Below, one piece after another: positions 45,905-54,370 of a stretch of DNA of 64,000 nucleotides. Made by a program: the position numbers and the translations under genes. The notes under the pieces were generated by a model. It was not told the origin of the DNA and made no database searches. It was given only the letters and a program-made list of their open reading frames with translations. Numbering within the stretch: position 1 is the stretch's first letter; each line of letters starts with the position of its first letter. Source of the DNA: JAFAXA01 sp963777325 (GTDB lineage Bacteria; Pseudomonadota; Alphaproteobacteria; Acetobacterales; Acetobacteraceae); the NCBI GenBank assembly GCA_963777325.1, contig CAVZQE010000016.1:186001-250000 (forward strand). The letters run 5' to 3'.

Positions 45905-47674
45905 ATGAGACTGCTCGACCCGATGCTGACCCGGCTCTCCTCCAAGGCCGCCCTGCGCCGCGCCGAGCGTCTCGCCGGCGATGGCCAGCCGGCAGCCGCC
46001 TTCCGGTATTTCGCACGCGCGGCGAGGGCTGGCCTGCCGGAGGCGCAGCATCGGGTCGGACGCTGCTACCTCGAAGCAACCGGCGTTCCGCCCAGCGTGG
46101 CCGAGGGCGTGCGCTGGCTGGAGCGAGCCGCCGCACAGGGACATGTCGCCTCCCAGGTGCGGCTTGCCGGGCTGCTCGTTCAGGGTCTGGCGCCCGGCGC
46201 GGCCGAGGATGCCGCGTCGTCTCTGTTTCAGGGGCGCGAGCCCGTGCAGGCCGATTTCGCGTCCGCCGAGCGCTGGGCGCGGCGCGCGGCCGAGGCCGGC
46301 TCGGGCGAGGGTCAGGCGCTGCTCGGCTATCTGCTGACCTCCGGCCCCGAGGCGATGCGCGACCTCGAGGCCGCGCATCTGTGGTACGAGCGGTCGGCGC
46401 GCGCGGGCGTGCCGCAGGGAGCGCTCGGGTATGCGCTCTCGCTGGCACGAACCGCACAGGACGAAACCGGCCAGCTTCAGGTCGTCGAGGAATTGCGGCC
46501 GGCCGTCGAGGCCGAGCTGCCGACCGCGCTCTATCTCATGGGCGTGCTGACCGAGAGCGGCATCGGCGTCGCCAGGGACCGCGCGGCCGGCGTGCAGTTC
46601 TATCGCCGGGCCGCGGAAAAGGGCGACCGCAACGGACAGGCGCGCTACGGTCTCGCGCTGACCGAGGGCAACGGCGTCCCGCAAAACGCGGCCGAGGGCG
46701 AATCGTGGCTGCGGCGGGCGGCACTGGCCGGGGACCGCGAGGCGGCCGCCCTGCTCGGCGACCTCTACGCGCGTGGCGGCAAGCTGCCGCCCAACTTCGC
46801 CGAGGCCGGGATGTGGTTCCGGCGCGCGGCCGAGGCCGGCCATGCCGGGGCGGCGCGCGCGCTCGGCCTCTTGCACCTGACCGGGGCGGGAACCGCGCGG
46901 GACGCCGAGGAGGCGGCGCGCTGGTTCCGCCAGTCGGCCGAGCAGGGCGACACGAAGTCGGCGGCCGATCTCGCCAACCTCGTGCTGCGCGGGCAGGGCG
47001 ATCCGGCCGATCTGGTCCATACGCGCCGCTGGTTCGAGGAAGCCGCGAATGCCGGCGATCTGGTCGCGGCGTTCAATTACGGCGTCTGCCTCGCCGAAGG
47101 CGTCGGCGTCGAGCGCAACGAGCGCCTGGCCGCGCAATGGCTGCGCCGGGCGGCCGAGAGCGTCCCCAACGCGCAGCACTATTACGGCCGCATGCTGGTC
47201 GAGGGCAGGGGCGTTCCCGCGAATGCCGAGGAGGGGCGGGCCTGGCTGAGCCGCGCCGCCGAATCCGGCCACGCCGACGCGCAGGTGGCGCTCGCGGACA
47301 TGATGGTGAAGGGCGCCGGCGGCTTGCGCGATCACGCGGCGGCGTATGTCCTCTACGGCAGGGCGGCGGGGCAGGGACATGCGGGGGCGATGTTCGCCTC
47401 CGGCGCGCTGAAGGGCGGCGGCCACGACGTGCCGCAGGACCGGGTCATGGCGCAGCAATGGTTCCGCGCGGCGGCCGAGCGCGGCCATCCTCTGGCGCAG
47501 ATGATGCTCGGCCGCTATCTCGCGCGCGGCCTTGCGGGGAAGGCCGATCCCGCCGAGGCGCGGCTCTGGTCCGAGCGGGCCGCCGCGCAAGGGGTCGAGG
47601 GCGCCAGGCTCGATCTCGCGTCGTTGCCCGCCGCGCCCGAACGCCAGCCCGAAGCGGAAGCCGCCAGCGCCTGA
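45905..47674 (+). CDS. Sel1-like repeat protein
   Basis: The 589-residue protein consists almost entirely of about 14-15 Sel1-type repeats of roughly 36 residues with the pattern A-x-x-G-x-x-x-A-x-x-x-L-G-x-x-Y-x-x-G-x-G-V (for example AYGLALTEGNGVPQNAAEG-type units). There is no signal peptide or membrane helix, so it is probably a cytoplasmic scaffold. Its place directly after hlyD (13 bases) and overlapping the next gene suggests it helps handle the exported substrate or the glycosyltransferase. Confidence 0.88.
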   Translation: MRLLDPMLTRLSSKAALRRAERLAGDGQPAAAFRYFARAARAGLPEAQHRVGRCYLEATGVPPSVAEGVRWLERAAAQGHVASQVRLAGLLVQGLAPGAAEDAASSLFQGREPVQADFASAERWARRAAEAGSGEGQALLGYLLTSGPEAMRDLEAAHLWYERSARAGVPQGALGYALSLARTAQDETGQLQVVEELRPAVEAELPTALYLMGVLTESGIGVARDRAAGVQFYRRAAEKGDRNGQARYGLALTEGNGVPQNAAEGESWLRRAALAGDREAAALLGDLYARGGKLPPNFAEAGMWFRRAAEAGHAGAARALGLLHLTGAGTARDAEEAARWFRQSAEQGDTKSAADLANLVLRGQGDPADLVHTRRWFEEAANAGDLVAAFNYGVCLAEGVGVERNERLAAQWLRRAAESVPNAQHYYGRMLVEGRGVPANAEEGRAWLSRAAESGHADAQVALADMMVKGAGGLRDHAAAYVLYGRAAGQGHAGAMFASGALKGGGHDVPQDRVMAQQWFRAAAERGHPLAQMMLGRYLARGLAGKADPAEARLWSERAAAQGVEGARLDLASLPAAPERQPEAEAASA

Positions 47675-48534
47675 TGAGCGAAGCCGCCCCCGCCGTGCTG
47701 CCCGGCCCTTGCGGACCTAATGTTCCGGCCCCGATGAGCGCACTCGGGGTTTCGGCTCACCTGATGACATTGGAGACGGGGCTGTTCTGCATCGTCCAGT
47801 CGCGGGCGGCAGCGCCGCCGGACGGGTCGGGGCTGCCGGCCGTCCGCGTCTCGCCACCGCCGGGCGGCCACGACGGGGTCGCCATCAGCAGCTTCCGCGC
47901 GGACGGATGGCTCGGCGGCCAGGATGAGGCGGCGCTGGTGCGGATCACGGAGGGTCCGGCGCAGATCCTGGTCACGATCTATCAGTCGCCCGCGCGTGAC
48001 GGGAAGGCGGCGCCGAAACTCCAGGTTCTCCGCCTGACGCCGGAGCGCGAGCCGCAAGCCGCCGAGAACCGCCCCGGACCGCCGCCGCCGGACGCCGCGT
48101 CGCCGCGTTTCGACGTGCTGGCCCATGTCCAGGGCCGGGGCGACGTCCTGGGGCGGTTCGGCGAATGGATCGGCACGCCGGGCAGCCGTCTCGCGATCGA
48201 AGGCTTCGGCCTCTCGCCCGGCGACGCGCTCACGGCGGGGGAGATCGAGTATCAGGCGATCCTCGGCCGGAGCTGGGCCTCGCCCTGGGTCGAGGGCGGC
48301 GCCTTCTGCGGCAGCCGCGGCATGGCGCTGCCGCTGCTCGGCTTGCGTGTCCGGCTGCGCGGCCGCGCCGCGGAGGCGCTCGCCTGCGGCTACGCGGCAA
48401 CATTCGTGGACGGATCGAGCGCCGGGCCGGTCGCGGCTGGGGAGGCCTGCCACTCGCCAAGCCTCGCGCCGCTGGAGGCTCTCCGGATCACGCTGACGCC
48501 GCGCGCCTCACCCGCTATCCTGCCCGCAAGCTGA
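47674..48534 (+). CDS. Uncharacterised protein with a ChW-like C-terminal domain
   Basis: The 286-residue protein begins at ATG 47674, overlapping the Sel1 gene stop. The N-terminal half (to about residue 110) is strand-rich (ALVRITEGPAQILVTIYQ), a Pro-rich linker follows, then a domain with IEYQAILGRSWASPWVEGG, FCGSRGMALPLLGLRVRLRG and LEALRITL. The W-x-x-W-V-x-x-G, G-x-R/T-G and L-x-x-L-R-I-x-L spacing resembles clostridial hydrophobic (ChW) repeats, which occur in surface proteins; this is my pattern match and not certain. No signal peptide is present, so if exported it would need the neighbouring type I system. Confidence 0.55.
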   Translation: MSEAAPAVLPGPCGPNVPAPMSALGVSAHLMTLETGLFCIVQSRAAAPPDGSGLPAVRVSPPPGGHDGVAISSFRADGWLGGQDEAALVRITEGPAQILVTIYQSPARDGKAAPKLQVLRLTPEREPQAAENRPGPPPPDAASPRFDVLAHVQGRGDVLGRFGEWIGTPGSRLAIEGFGLSPGDALTAGEIEYQAILGRSWASPWVEGGAFCGSRGMALPLLGLRVRLRGRAAEALACGYAATFVDGSSAGPVAAGEACHSPSLAPLEALRITLTPRASPAILPAS

Positions 48535-48567
48535 ACTCCCTCGTTCGAGCCGCCACGGACCCATCGC

Positions 48568-49785
48568 GTGCGCTATTTGTTCCTGCATCAAAACTTTCCC
48601 GGCCAGTTCCTGCATCTGGTGCGCCACCTGGTCGCCGCCGGGACGCACGACATCGTCTTCCTGACCGAGCCGAACGCGAACGTCATGGCGGGCGTGCGCA
48701 AGGTGCCGTATGCCGGTCCGGAGCTCTCGCCCGGCATCCATCCGGTGTCGCGCGAATTCGACGGCGCGGCGCGGCGGGCCGAAATCGTCGCCCGCACCTG
48801 TGCCGGCCTCCGGCAACTCGGCTTCACGCCCGACATCGTCATCGGCCATCACGGCTGGGGCGAACTGCTCAACGTCCGCGACGTGTGGCCGGACGTGCCG
48901 CTGCTCGGCTATCTCGAATTCTTCTACCGGATCGAGGGCGCGGATATCGGCTTCGATCCCGAGTTCCCGACCGGACCGGCGGATTACGCCCGCATCCGGG
49001 CGAAGAACGCGACCAACCTGCTCGCGCTCCAGCTCGGCGCCGTGGGGCAGACCCCTACCGAGTGGCAGCTCTCGACCTATCCCGCCTGGGCGCGCCCCTC
49101 CATCGCGCTGTTGCGCGAAGGCGTCGATCTGCGGGCCTGCCGTCCGGACCCGGCCGTCCGGAAGGAGCCGCTGCGGATCGGCGATGCCACCATCGCGCCC
49201 GGAGAGGCGCTTGTCACCTTCGTCTCTCGCGACCTCGAGCCGTACCGGGGCTTTCACGTCATGATGCGGGCGCTGCCGCATATCCTGCGCGGCAACCGGC
49301 GGGCGCGCGTGGTGATGGTCGGCGGCGACGGCGTGAGCTACGGCGCGGCGCCGGCTTCGGGCACATGGCGAGCGCTGTTCACGCGCGAGCTCGGCGGCGC
49401 GCTCGATCCCGATCGGGTGCTGTTTCCGGGCCGGATCGACTACGCGACCTACCTGCGCCTGCTGCAGCGGTCGGACGCGCATGTGTATCTCACCTATCCG
49501 TTCGTCGCCTCGTGGTCGCTACGAGAGGCGCTCGCGGCCGGCTGCGCCGTCGTCGGCAGCGACACCGCCCCGGTGCGGGAGTTCGTGACGCACGGGTCGA
49601 ATGGCCTGCTCACATCCTTCTTCGACCCGCCCGCGCTTGCGGACACGGTGCTCCGGATGCTGGAGGACCGCCCGCTCGCGCAGCAGCTTGGCTCCGCCGC
49701 GCGCAGCTACGCCGAAGCCAACCTGGCCATGACCGACTATCTCGCGGGATACGAGGCGCTGATAGCCCGCGTTGTGGGTGGTTGA
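48568..49785 (+). CDS. Glycosyltransferase family 4 protein
   Basis: The 405-residue GT-B glycosyltransferase starts at GTG 48568 (VRYLFLHQNFPGQFLHLVRH). The C-terminal nucleotide-sugar domain has VTFVSRDLEPYRGFHVMMRA, VVMVGGDGVSYG, RVLFPGRIDYATYLRLLQRS, YPFVASWSLREALAAGCAVV and the Glu-containing PVREFVTHGSNGLL. No membrane helix is visible. It ends the T1SS/Sel1/ChW cluster, so it may glycosylate the exported protein or make a linked surface glycan. Confidence 0.9.
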   Translation: MRYLFLHQNFPGQFLHLVRHLVAAGTHDIVFLTEPNANVMAGVRKVPYAGPELSPGIHPVSREFDGAARRAEIVARTCAGLRQLGFTPDIVIGHHGWGELLNVRDVWPDVPLLGYLEFFYRIEGADIGFDPEFPTGPADYARIRAKNATNLLALQLGAVGQTPTEWQLSTYPAWARPSIALLREGVDLRACRPDPAVRKEPLRIGDATIAPGEALVTFVSRDLEPYRGFHVMMRALPHILRGNRRARVVMVGGDGVSYGAAPASGTWRALFTRELGGALDPDRVLFPGRIDYATYLRLLQRSDAHVYLTYPFVASWSLREALAAGCAVVGSDTAPVREFVTHGSNGLLTSFFDPPALADTVLRMLEDRPLAQQLGSAARSYAEANLAMTDYLAGYEALIARVVGG

Positions 49786-49811
49786 AGGACTTGGCGGCAA
49801 CTACACCCACA
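49773..49811 (+). terminator. Imperfect hairpin at the end of the glycosyltransferase gene
   Basis: TGTGGGTGGTTG (49773-49784) can pair with CAACTACACCCACA (49798-49811) with a small bulge. The hairpin includes the stop codon and closes the secretion cluster. There is no T-run, so it may be only a weak terminator or stability element. Confidence 0.3.
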
Positions 49812-50172
49812 GGACTATCCGATGCTGCGGTTGAGTCTATCAGCGCGCTGCATTCGTCTCAGCAAATGGCATGCGCGAGAAGATCCCTCCCCCGGTGGCG
49901 AGGAAGGCCGAGGCAGCACTGCAATATCACAAGGCTGACGCCGTGTTGCGGGTGAGGTGCCGAGGCAGGGCAAAGCGCTTTTGGCTCAGCATCGGCCGTC
50001 GCTGCCGATCCAGGATTACGCCATTGAACGCTCAGGATACAGCTCCGTCGGAGGTTTTGCGGGCGCGGGGGCGCACCTGTTGACAATGTCAGCAGGGTTC
50101 CCGAGGCGCAGGCTAATTGAACGCCGCCCGGCCGTCCTAGCGCACCCGCATCCCCTTAAAGGGACAGCGACG
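49812..50172. other. 361-base stretch without a definable gene
   Basis: Short coding-like pieces occur in different plus frames (SDAAVESISALHSSQQMA near 49830, KIPPPVARKAEAALQYHKAD near 49880), but they do not join into one frame and I recognise no family. It may be the remnant of a decayed gene at the edge of the accessory strip. No repeats or RNA elements were seen. Confidence 0.4.
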
Positions 50173-50526
50173 CTAATGAGCTGGCGAGATCGCTCCCTCG
50201 ACATAAAAGACTTGTGGAGCGTCGTCCAACACTATGATGTCGGTGCAGATATCCAGTGAGCTACCCCAGTCAGCCTCCAGCATGAATGTCACGCCGGGAT
50301 TTGCGTCCGACGGCGGTCCGTGTGGGGAGATGTTGTTGACGCGGATGTTGGCGGCTCCAACAAAACGCTTGGCGGACCCGTCCGCATCCGCCGGAGCCGA
50401 TGGATCGTATTCACTTGCCGTTACAAGAACCACCGAGTTAGCTTGGAGTGGCGAGCCCTGCCAATCGAAGTTCATCGAAGCTGTGCCGTGCCTGGGCGGC
50501 CAGAACACTCGGATACTCTAAGTCAT
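50173..50526 (-). CDS. Hypothetical strand-rich protein, possible early nonsense codon
   Basis: The reliable part is a 100-111-residue protein rich in beta strands (NFDWQGSPLQANSVVLVTAS, GAANIRVNNISPHGPPSDA, VTFMLEADWGSSLDI, IVLDDAPQVFYVEG). No family is recognised. The best ribosome site (GGAAAGGAAG) precedes ATG 50526, but the third codon from there is TAG (50518-50520). The same frame continues with GTG 50508 and ATG 50475. Either translation begins at one of these later codons, or a CAG/TGG-to-TAG change has knocked out the natural start region. Local G+C is lower than in the core genes. Confidence 0.5.
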
Positions 50527-50811
50527 TTGCAACTTCCTTTCCCAGCGAATCGGATCGCGAGGGTTTTCGCGGATCCCACTTGCCAAATTTGGCTCGCGGG
50601 GAAAGACTGACATATGAAACACTTCACATTGTGCGTCGAAGCGTCTAACGCCCGAGGTAGGCTCACATAAGGAGCGTTCGCGGAGCTTCTGTTTTCGGTG
50701 CTTGTACAATGACGGTTATCGGCTGACAGTGCCGCCTTTGGCGGCGTGGTCAGGGTGGCTGACGGCTCTGATCCATGCCTCGTTCGCCGCTTCCTGGGCT
50801 AGAGTGGCTGC

Positions 50812-51000
50812 ATGGTCGAACCAGCGCGTTCCTTCTCGGCTGACAATGATACCGCCTTTGTCGAGGCGGTGCACGAGGGGATGGCCGCCGCTGACGCAGG
50901 CCGCACCATTTCCTACGAGGCCGTTCGCCTTTGGCTGCTGTCCTGGGGCAGTGACGCGGAGCTTCCTCCACCCCCGTGCCCGCAGTCCTTATCGCGCTAG
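50812..51000 (+). CDS. Ribbon-helix-helix antitoxin, ParD/CopG-like
   Basis: This 62-residue protein has an N-terminal strand and helical segments (SFSADNDTAFVEAVHEGM and GRTISYEAVRLWLLSWGSD), the layout of short RHH or related antitoxins that pair with ParE/RelE toxins. The toxin gene begins at GTG 50976, overlapping this gene by 25 bases, which is typical. It should bind the toxin and autorepress the operon. The identity rests on size, pattern and neighbour. Confidence 0.65.
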   Translation: MVEPARSFSADNDTAFVEAVHEGMAAADAGRTISYEAVRLWLLSWGSDAELPPPPCPQSLSR

Positions 51001-51251
51001 CTGTGGCCGACTTGATGCGCATTCGGAACTACATTGGGCGGGACAGCCGGCCGCCGCGAACCGGGTTGCCCTGCAGGTCGCCGGCTGCTGCGACGAACCG
51101 GCATCTTTTCCCGAGCGCACGGCCGGGCCTAGTCCCCGGAAGGCGCGAGCTGGTCGCGGTCTGGCCCTATGCCATCGTGTATCGCGTCGATCCGCACGTC
51201 GTACGGATACTCCGCATTTGGCAAGGCGCCCGGGACCGCTCCGGCAACTAA
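50976..51251 (+). pseudogene. ParE/RelE-family toxin with two compensating frameshifts
   Basis: The start VPAVLIALAVADLMRIRNYI and the end RPGLVPGRRELVAVWPYAIV, YRVDPHVVRILRIWQGARDR are in one frame and clearly of the ParE family. The middle (PAAANRVALQVAGCCDEPAS then FPER) is in another frame between about 51046 and 51119. One lost base in a C-run at 51046 and one net gained base near 51119 cancel, so the printed frame reads through with about 24 scrambled residues in the central helix. Restoring both gives a normal toxin of about 91 residues that would target gyrase or ribosome-bound mRNA. Confidence 0.7.
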
Positions 51252-51419
51252 TCTTCTATGAGGGCTGCACTTTTCCCTGCCGCTGCCCTTTGCTCGATGC
51301 GCGGTCACCTCGAGCGCGCGACGCTCTGTTGCTAAAGGCTCGGCGACTTCCGACGCAGACCGCCGTGCTTCACGCCCGCCGGCTCGCGGCGCGCTTACAA
51401 GCAGCCGACAGAGGATAAG

Positions 51420-51439
51420 TTGGTTAGGCGCGTAACCAA
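51420..51439 (-). terminator. Hairpin downstream of the pyrophosphatase gene
   Basis: TTGGTTA (51420-51426) and TAACCAA (51433-51439) form a perfect 7-bp stem with a GGCGCG loop, about 30 bases past the hppA stop. No T-run follows on the minus strand, so terminator function is tentative. Confidence 0.35.
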
Positions 51440-51468
51440 ATGGTTCGAGCTCGCTCGCTCCCCGGTGA

Positions 51469-53577
51469 TCAATGCAGCCAACCCGCCAGCACCGCCAGCA
51501 GCAGCAAAGCGACGATGTTGGTGATCTTGATCATCGGATTGACCGCCGGACCGGCGGTGTCCTTGTAGGGATCGCCGACCGTGTCGCCGGTCACCGCGGC
51601 CTTGTGCGCCTCCGAGCCCTTGCCGCCGTGATGGCCCTCCTCGATGTACTTCTTCGCGTTGTCCCACGCGCCGCCGCCCGAGGTCATCGAGATCGCGACG
51701 AAGAGGCCCGTCACGATCGTGCCGAGCAGCATCGCGCCCACCGAGGCGAACGCCGCCTCCCGGCCCGCGATCAGGTCGATCACGATCCACAGCACGATCG
51801 GCGCCAGCACGGGTAGCAGCGAGGGCACGATCATTTCGCGAATGGCGGCGCGCGTCAGCATGTCGACGGCGCGGCCGTATTCCGGCTTGTCGGTCCCTTG
51901 CATGATGCCGGGCAGCGCCTTGAACTGCCGTCGCACCTCGACGACGACCGATCCGGCCGCGCGCCCAACCGCCGTCATGCCCATGGCCCCGAACAGGTAC
52001 GGCAGCAGGCCGCCGATGAACAGCCCGACCACCACGAACGGGTTCTGCAGCTCGAAATTGACGGTCAGCGTCGGGAAGTAGTGCGCGAGGTCCTGCGTGT
52101 AGGCCGCGAACAGCACGAGCGAGGCGAGGCCGGCGGAGCCGATGGCGTAGCCCTTCGTCACGGCCTTGGTGGTGTTGCCGACCGCGTCGAGCGCATCCGT
52201 CGTGACGCGCACCTCGCGCGGCAGGTCGGCCATCTCGGCGATGCCGCCCGCGTTGTCGGTCACCGGCCCGTACGCGTCGAGCGCGACGATCATGCCCGCC
52301 AGCGCCAGCATGGTCGTGGCCGCGATCGCGATGCCGAACAGGCCCGCGACCAGGAAGGCGATGATGATGCCGACGGAAATCACGACGACCGGCAGCGCCG
52401 TCGCCTCCATCGAGACGGCGAGGCCCTGGATCACGTTGGTGCCGTGTCCCGTCGTCGAGCTTTGCGCGATGCTGCGCACCGGCCGGTACTCGGTTGAGGT
52501 GTAGTATTCGGTGATATAGACGATCAGCCCCGTCACGAGCAGGCCGACGATCGCGCAAAGGAACAGGTCGAAGCCGTCGACGGACGCGAGCGCCGAACCG
52601 GCGGCCAGGGGCAGGGCGGTCGTGAACCCGACGAACAGGGCGATCACGATGGCGATGCCGACGACCGAGAGGCCGCCGGTCACGACCAGACCCTTGTACA
52701 GCGCCTTCATGATGTTGTTGTCCGGGCCGAGCCGGACGAAATAGGTGCCGACCACGGAGGTGACGATGCAGATCGCGCCGATGCCGAGCGGCAGCATCAT
52801 CACCCAGTCCCGGACTGGCGGCGCGAAGAAGATCGCGGCCAGCAGCATCGTCGCGACGATGGTGACGGCGTAGGTCTCGAACAAATCGGCCGCCATCCCG
52901 GCGCAATCGCCGACATTGTCGCCGACATTGTCCGCGATCACGGCGGGGTTGCGAGGGTCGTCCTCGGGGATGCCCGCCTCAACCTTGCCGACGAGGTCCG
53001 CGCCGACATCAGCGCCCTTGGTGAAGATGCCGCCGCCGAGCCGCGCGAAGATCGAAATGAGGGAGGCGCCGAAGCTCAAGCCGACCATCGCCTCCATCAC
53101 GGGGCGGAGCTCGGCTCCCGCGGGCAGCGAGGCGCGCAGGATGAAGTAGTAGATCGAGACGCCGAGCAGCCCCAGGCCGACGACCAGCAGGCCCGTGATG
53201 GCTCCCGACTTGAAGGCGACCGCCAGCCCCTGCGCCAGACCGTCGCGCGAAGCCTGGGCGGTACGGACGTTGGCCCGAACCGACACGTTCATGCCGACAT
53301 AGCCCGCCACGCCCGAGAGCACGGCGCCGATCAGGAAGCCGATCGCGACCCGGACGCCGAGGGTGAAGCCGAGCACGATGAGGATGACGACGCCGACGAT
53401 CGCGATGGCCGTGTATTGCCGGTTGAGGTAGGCGCGGGCGCCTTCCTGCACGGCGGCCGAGATCTCCTGCATGCGCGCGGTCCCGGCATCGGAGGCCAGC
53501 ACTTCGCGGCTGGTGACGTAGCCGTAGGCGAGCGCCAGCACGCCGCACGCGATCACGACGAGGTAAGCCAGAATCAT
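51469..53577 (-). CDS. hppA: Membrane-bound proton-pumping inorganic pyrophosphatase
   Basis: The 702-residue protein, starting at ATG 53577 (MILAYLVVIACGVLALAYGY), has about 16 membrane helices. The substrate site is EDDPRNPAVIADNVGDNVGD followed by CAGMAADLFETYAV. The segment GNTTKAVTKGYAIGSAG has Lys at the position that marks potassium-independent enzymes (Ala in potassium-dependent ones). It hydrolyses pyrophosphate from biosynthesis and pumps protons, saving energy. The longer frame back to 53694 lacks family similarity at its start. Confidence 0.95.
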   Translation of the reverse strand: MILAYLVVIACGVLALAYGYVTSREVLASDAGTARMQEISAAVQEGARAYLNRQYTAIAIVGVVILIVLGFTLGVRVAIGFLIGAVLSGVAGYVGMNVSVRANVRTAQASRDGLAQGLAVAFKSGAITGLLVVGLGLLGVSIYYFILRASLPAGAELRPVMEAMVGLSFGASLISIFARLGGGIFTKGADVGADLVGKVEAGIPEDDPRNPAVIADNVGDNVGDCAGMAADLFETYAVTIVATMLLAAIFFAPPVRDWVMMLPLGIGAICIVTSVVGTYFVRLGPDNNIMKALYKGLVVTGGLSVVGIAIVIALFVGFTTALPLAAGSALASVDGFDLFLCAIVGLLVTGLIVYITEYYTSTEYRPVRSIAQSSTTGHGTNVIQGLAVSMEATALPVVVISVGIIIAFLVAGLFGIAIAATTMLALAGMIVALDAYGPVTDNAGGIAEMADLPREVRVTTDALDAVGNTTKAVTKGYAIGSAGLASLVLFAAYTQDLAHYFPTLTVNFELQNPFVVVGLFIGGLLPYLFGAMGMTAVGRAAGSVVVEVRRQFKALPGIMQGTDKPEYGRAVDMLTRAAIREMIVPSLLPVLAPIVLWIVIDLIAGREAAFASVGAMLLGTIVTGLFVAISMTSGGGAWDNAKKYIEEGHHGGKGSEAHKAAVTGDTVGDPYKDTAGPAVNPMIKITNIVALLLLAVLAGWLH

Positions 53578-53707
53578 CCAGACGTTCCTTCCCGGGAGCG
53601 CACCAACCCTAGTCCCGGCGCTGACTGCGAATCGGGTCTGAACGGCCGCGCATTGGTGTGAGGCCAGGATGGCAGAAGCCAGCTTGGCAGGCAATCAGCA
53701 GGCCCGC

Positions 53708-54370
53708 TTATGAATCGTGAGCGGTCCGGGTTCTCGTCCTGTTTCGCCGCGACGAGACGCGGGCGTGCCCTTCAGGGCCGGCCTGCGGCGCCAGAGCCGC
53801 CTCGATCCGGCCCAATACGTCCGCAACTCCGGCGCGCAGGGCGGCGGCGATCGCCGGGGCGTCGGCGCCGATGAGCGGCGTCTCGGCAACAAAAGTGCGT
53901 TGCAGGCGCACCTTCGCATCCGCCCCGTGCTCGTCGAGCAGCACGATCCCGAGCGATACCCGCGCCCGTCTGGCCGGGATGTCCGCCCAGAAAGCATTCA
54001 GTTCGCCCTCCAGCACGAGGTCGGCGGGGAGGCGGCTGCCGGGCGCGACTACGGCCGCGAACGCGCCGCTCGCCGCGAGCCACTGCCGCAAATCGTCCTC
54101 GATCGCCTGCGCCGGAGGGACAGACCACTCCTCGTAGAAGCTCACGTCGAGGCTGCCGTCGGCGCGCATGGATTGCAGCCCCCGCGCATCGAGGCCGGGG
54201 GCCGCGCGGACGGCGCGCACCAGGAGAACGCGGCCGCCTCGGCGGGGAGGCAGCGTCACCGGGCGCCTGACGATCAATGGCCATTGCCGGCGTTCGAGAT
54301 AGGGGCGTTGCGAAAGGCCGCAGCCCGTCAAGCCGAGCAGCAACCCGGCGAGCAGGACGCGCCTGTTCAT
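53708..54370 (-). CDS. PqiC/ABC-type transport auxiliary lipoprotein
   Basis: The 220-residue lipoprotein has lipobox LTGC (Cys17) after a short signal (MNRRVLLAGLLLGLTGCGLS). The body matches the ABC-type transport auxiliary component fold (VLLVRAVRAAPGLDARGLQS, QAIEDDLRQWLAASGAFAAV, VLEGELNAFWADI). It is the last gene of the mlaE-mlaF-mlaD-like operon and overlaps the MlaD gene by 4 bases. It probably links the MCE protein to the outer membrane in lipid transport. Confidence 0.85.
   Translation of the reverse strand: MNRRVLLAGLLLGLTGCGLSQRPYLERRQWPLIVRRPVTLPPRRGGRVLLVRAVRAAPGLDARGLQSMRADGSLDVSFYEEWSVPPAQAIEDDLRQWLAASGAFAAVVAPGSRLPADLVLEGELNAFWADIPARRARVSLGIVLLDEHGADAKVRLQRTFVAETPLIGADAPAIAAALRAGVADVLGRIEAALAPQAGPEGHARVSSRRNRTRTRTAHDS

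Noticed and set aside
51252..51419. Plus-strand Arg/Leu-rich open stretch between the ParE-like toxin and hppA
   Set aside because: It has no start signal, no recognisable family and no ribosome site; treated as non-coding.
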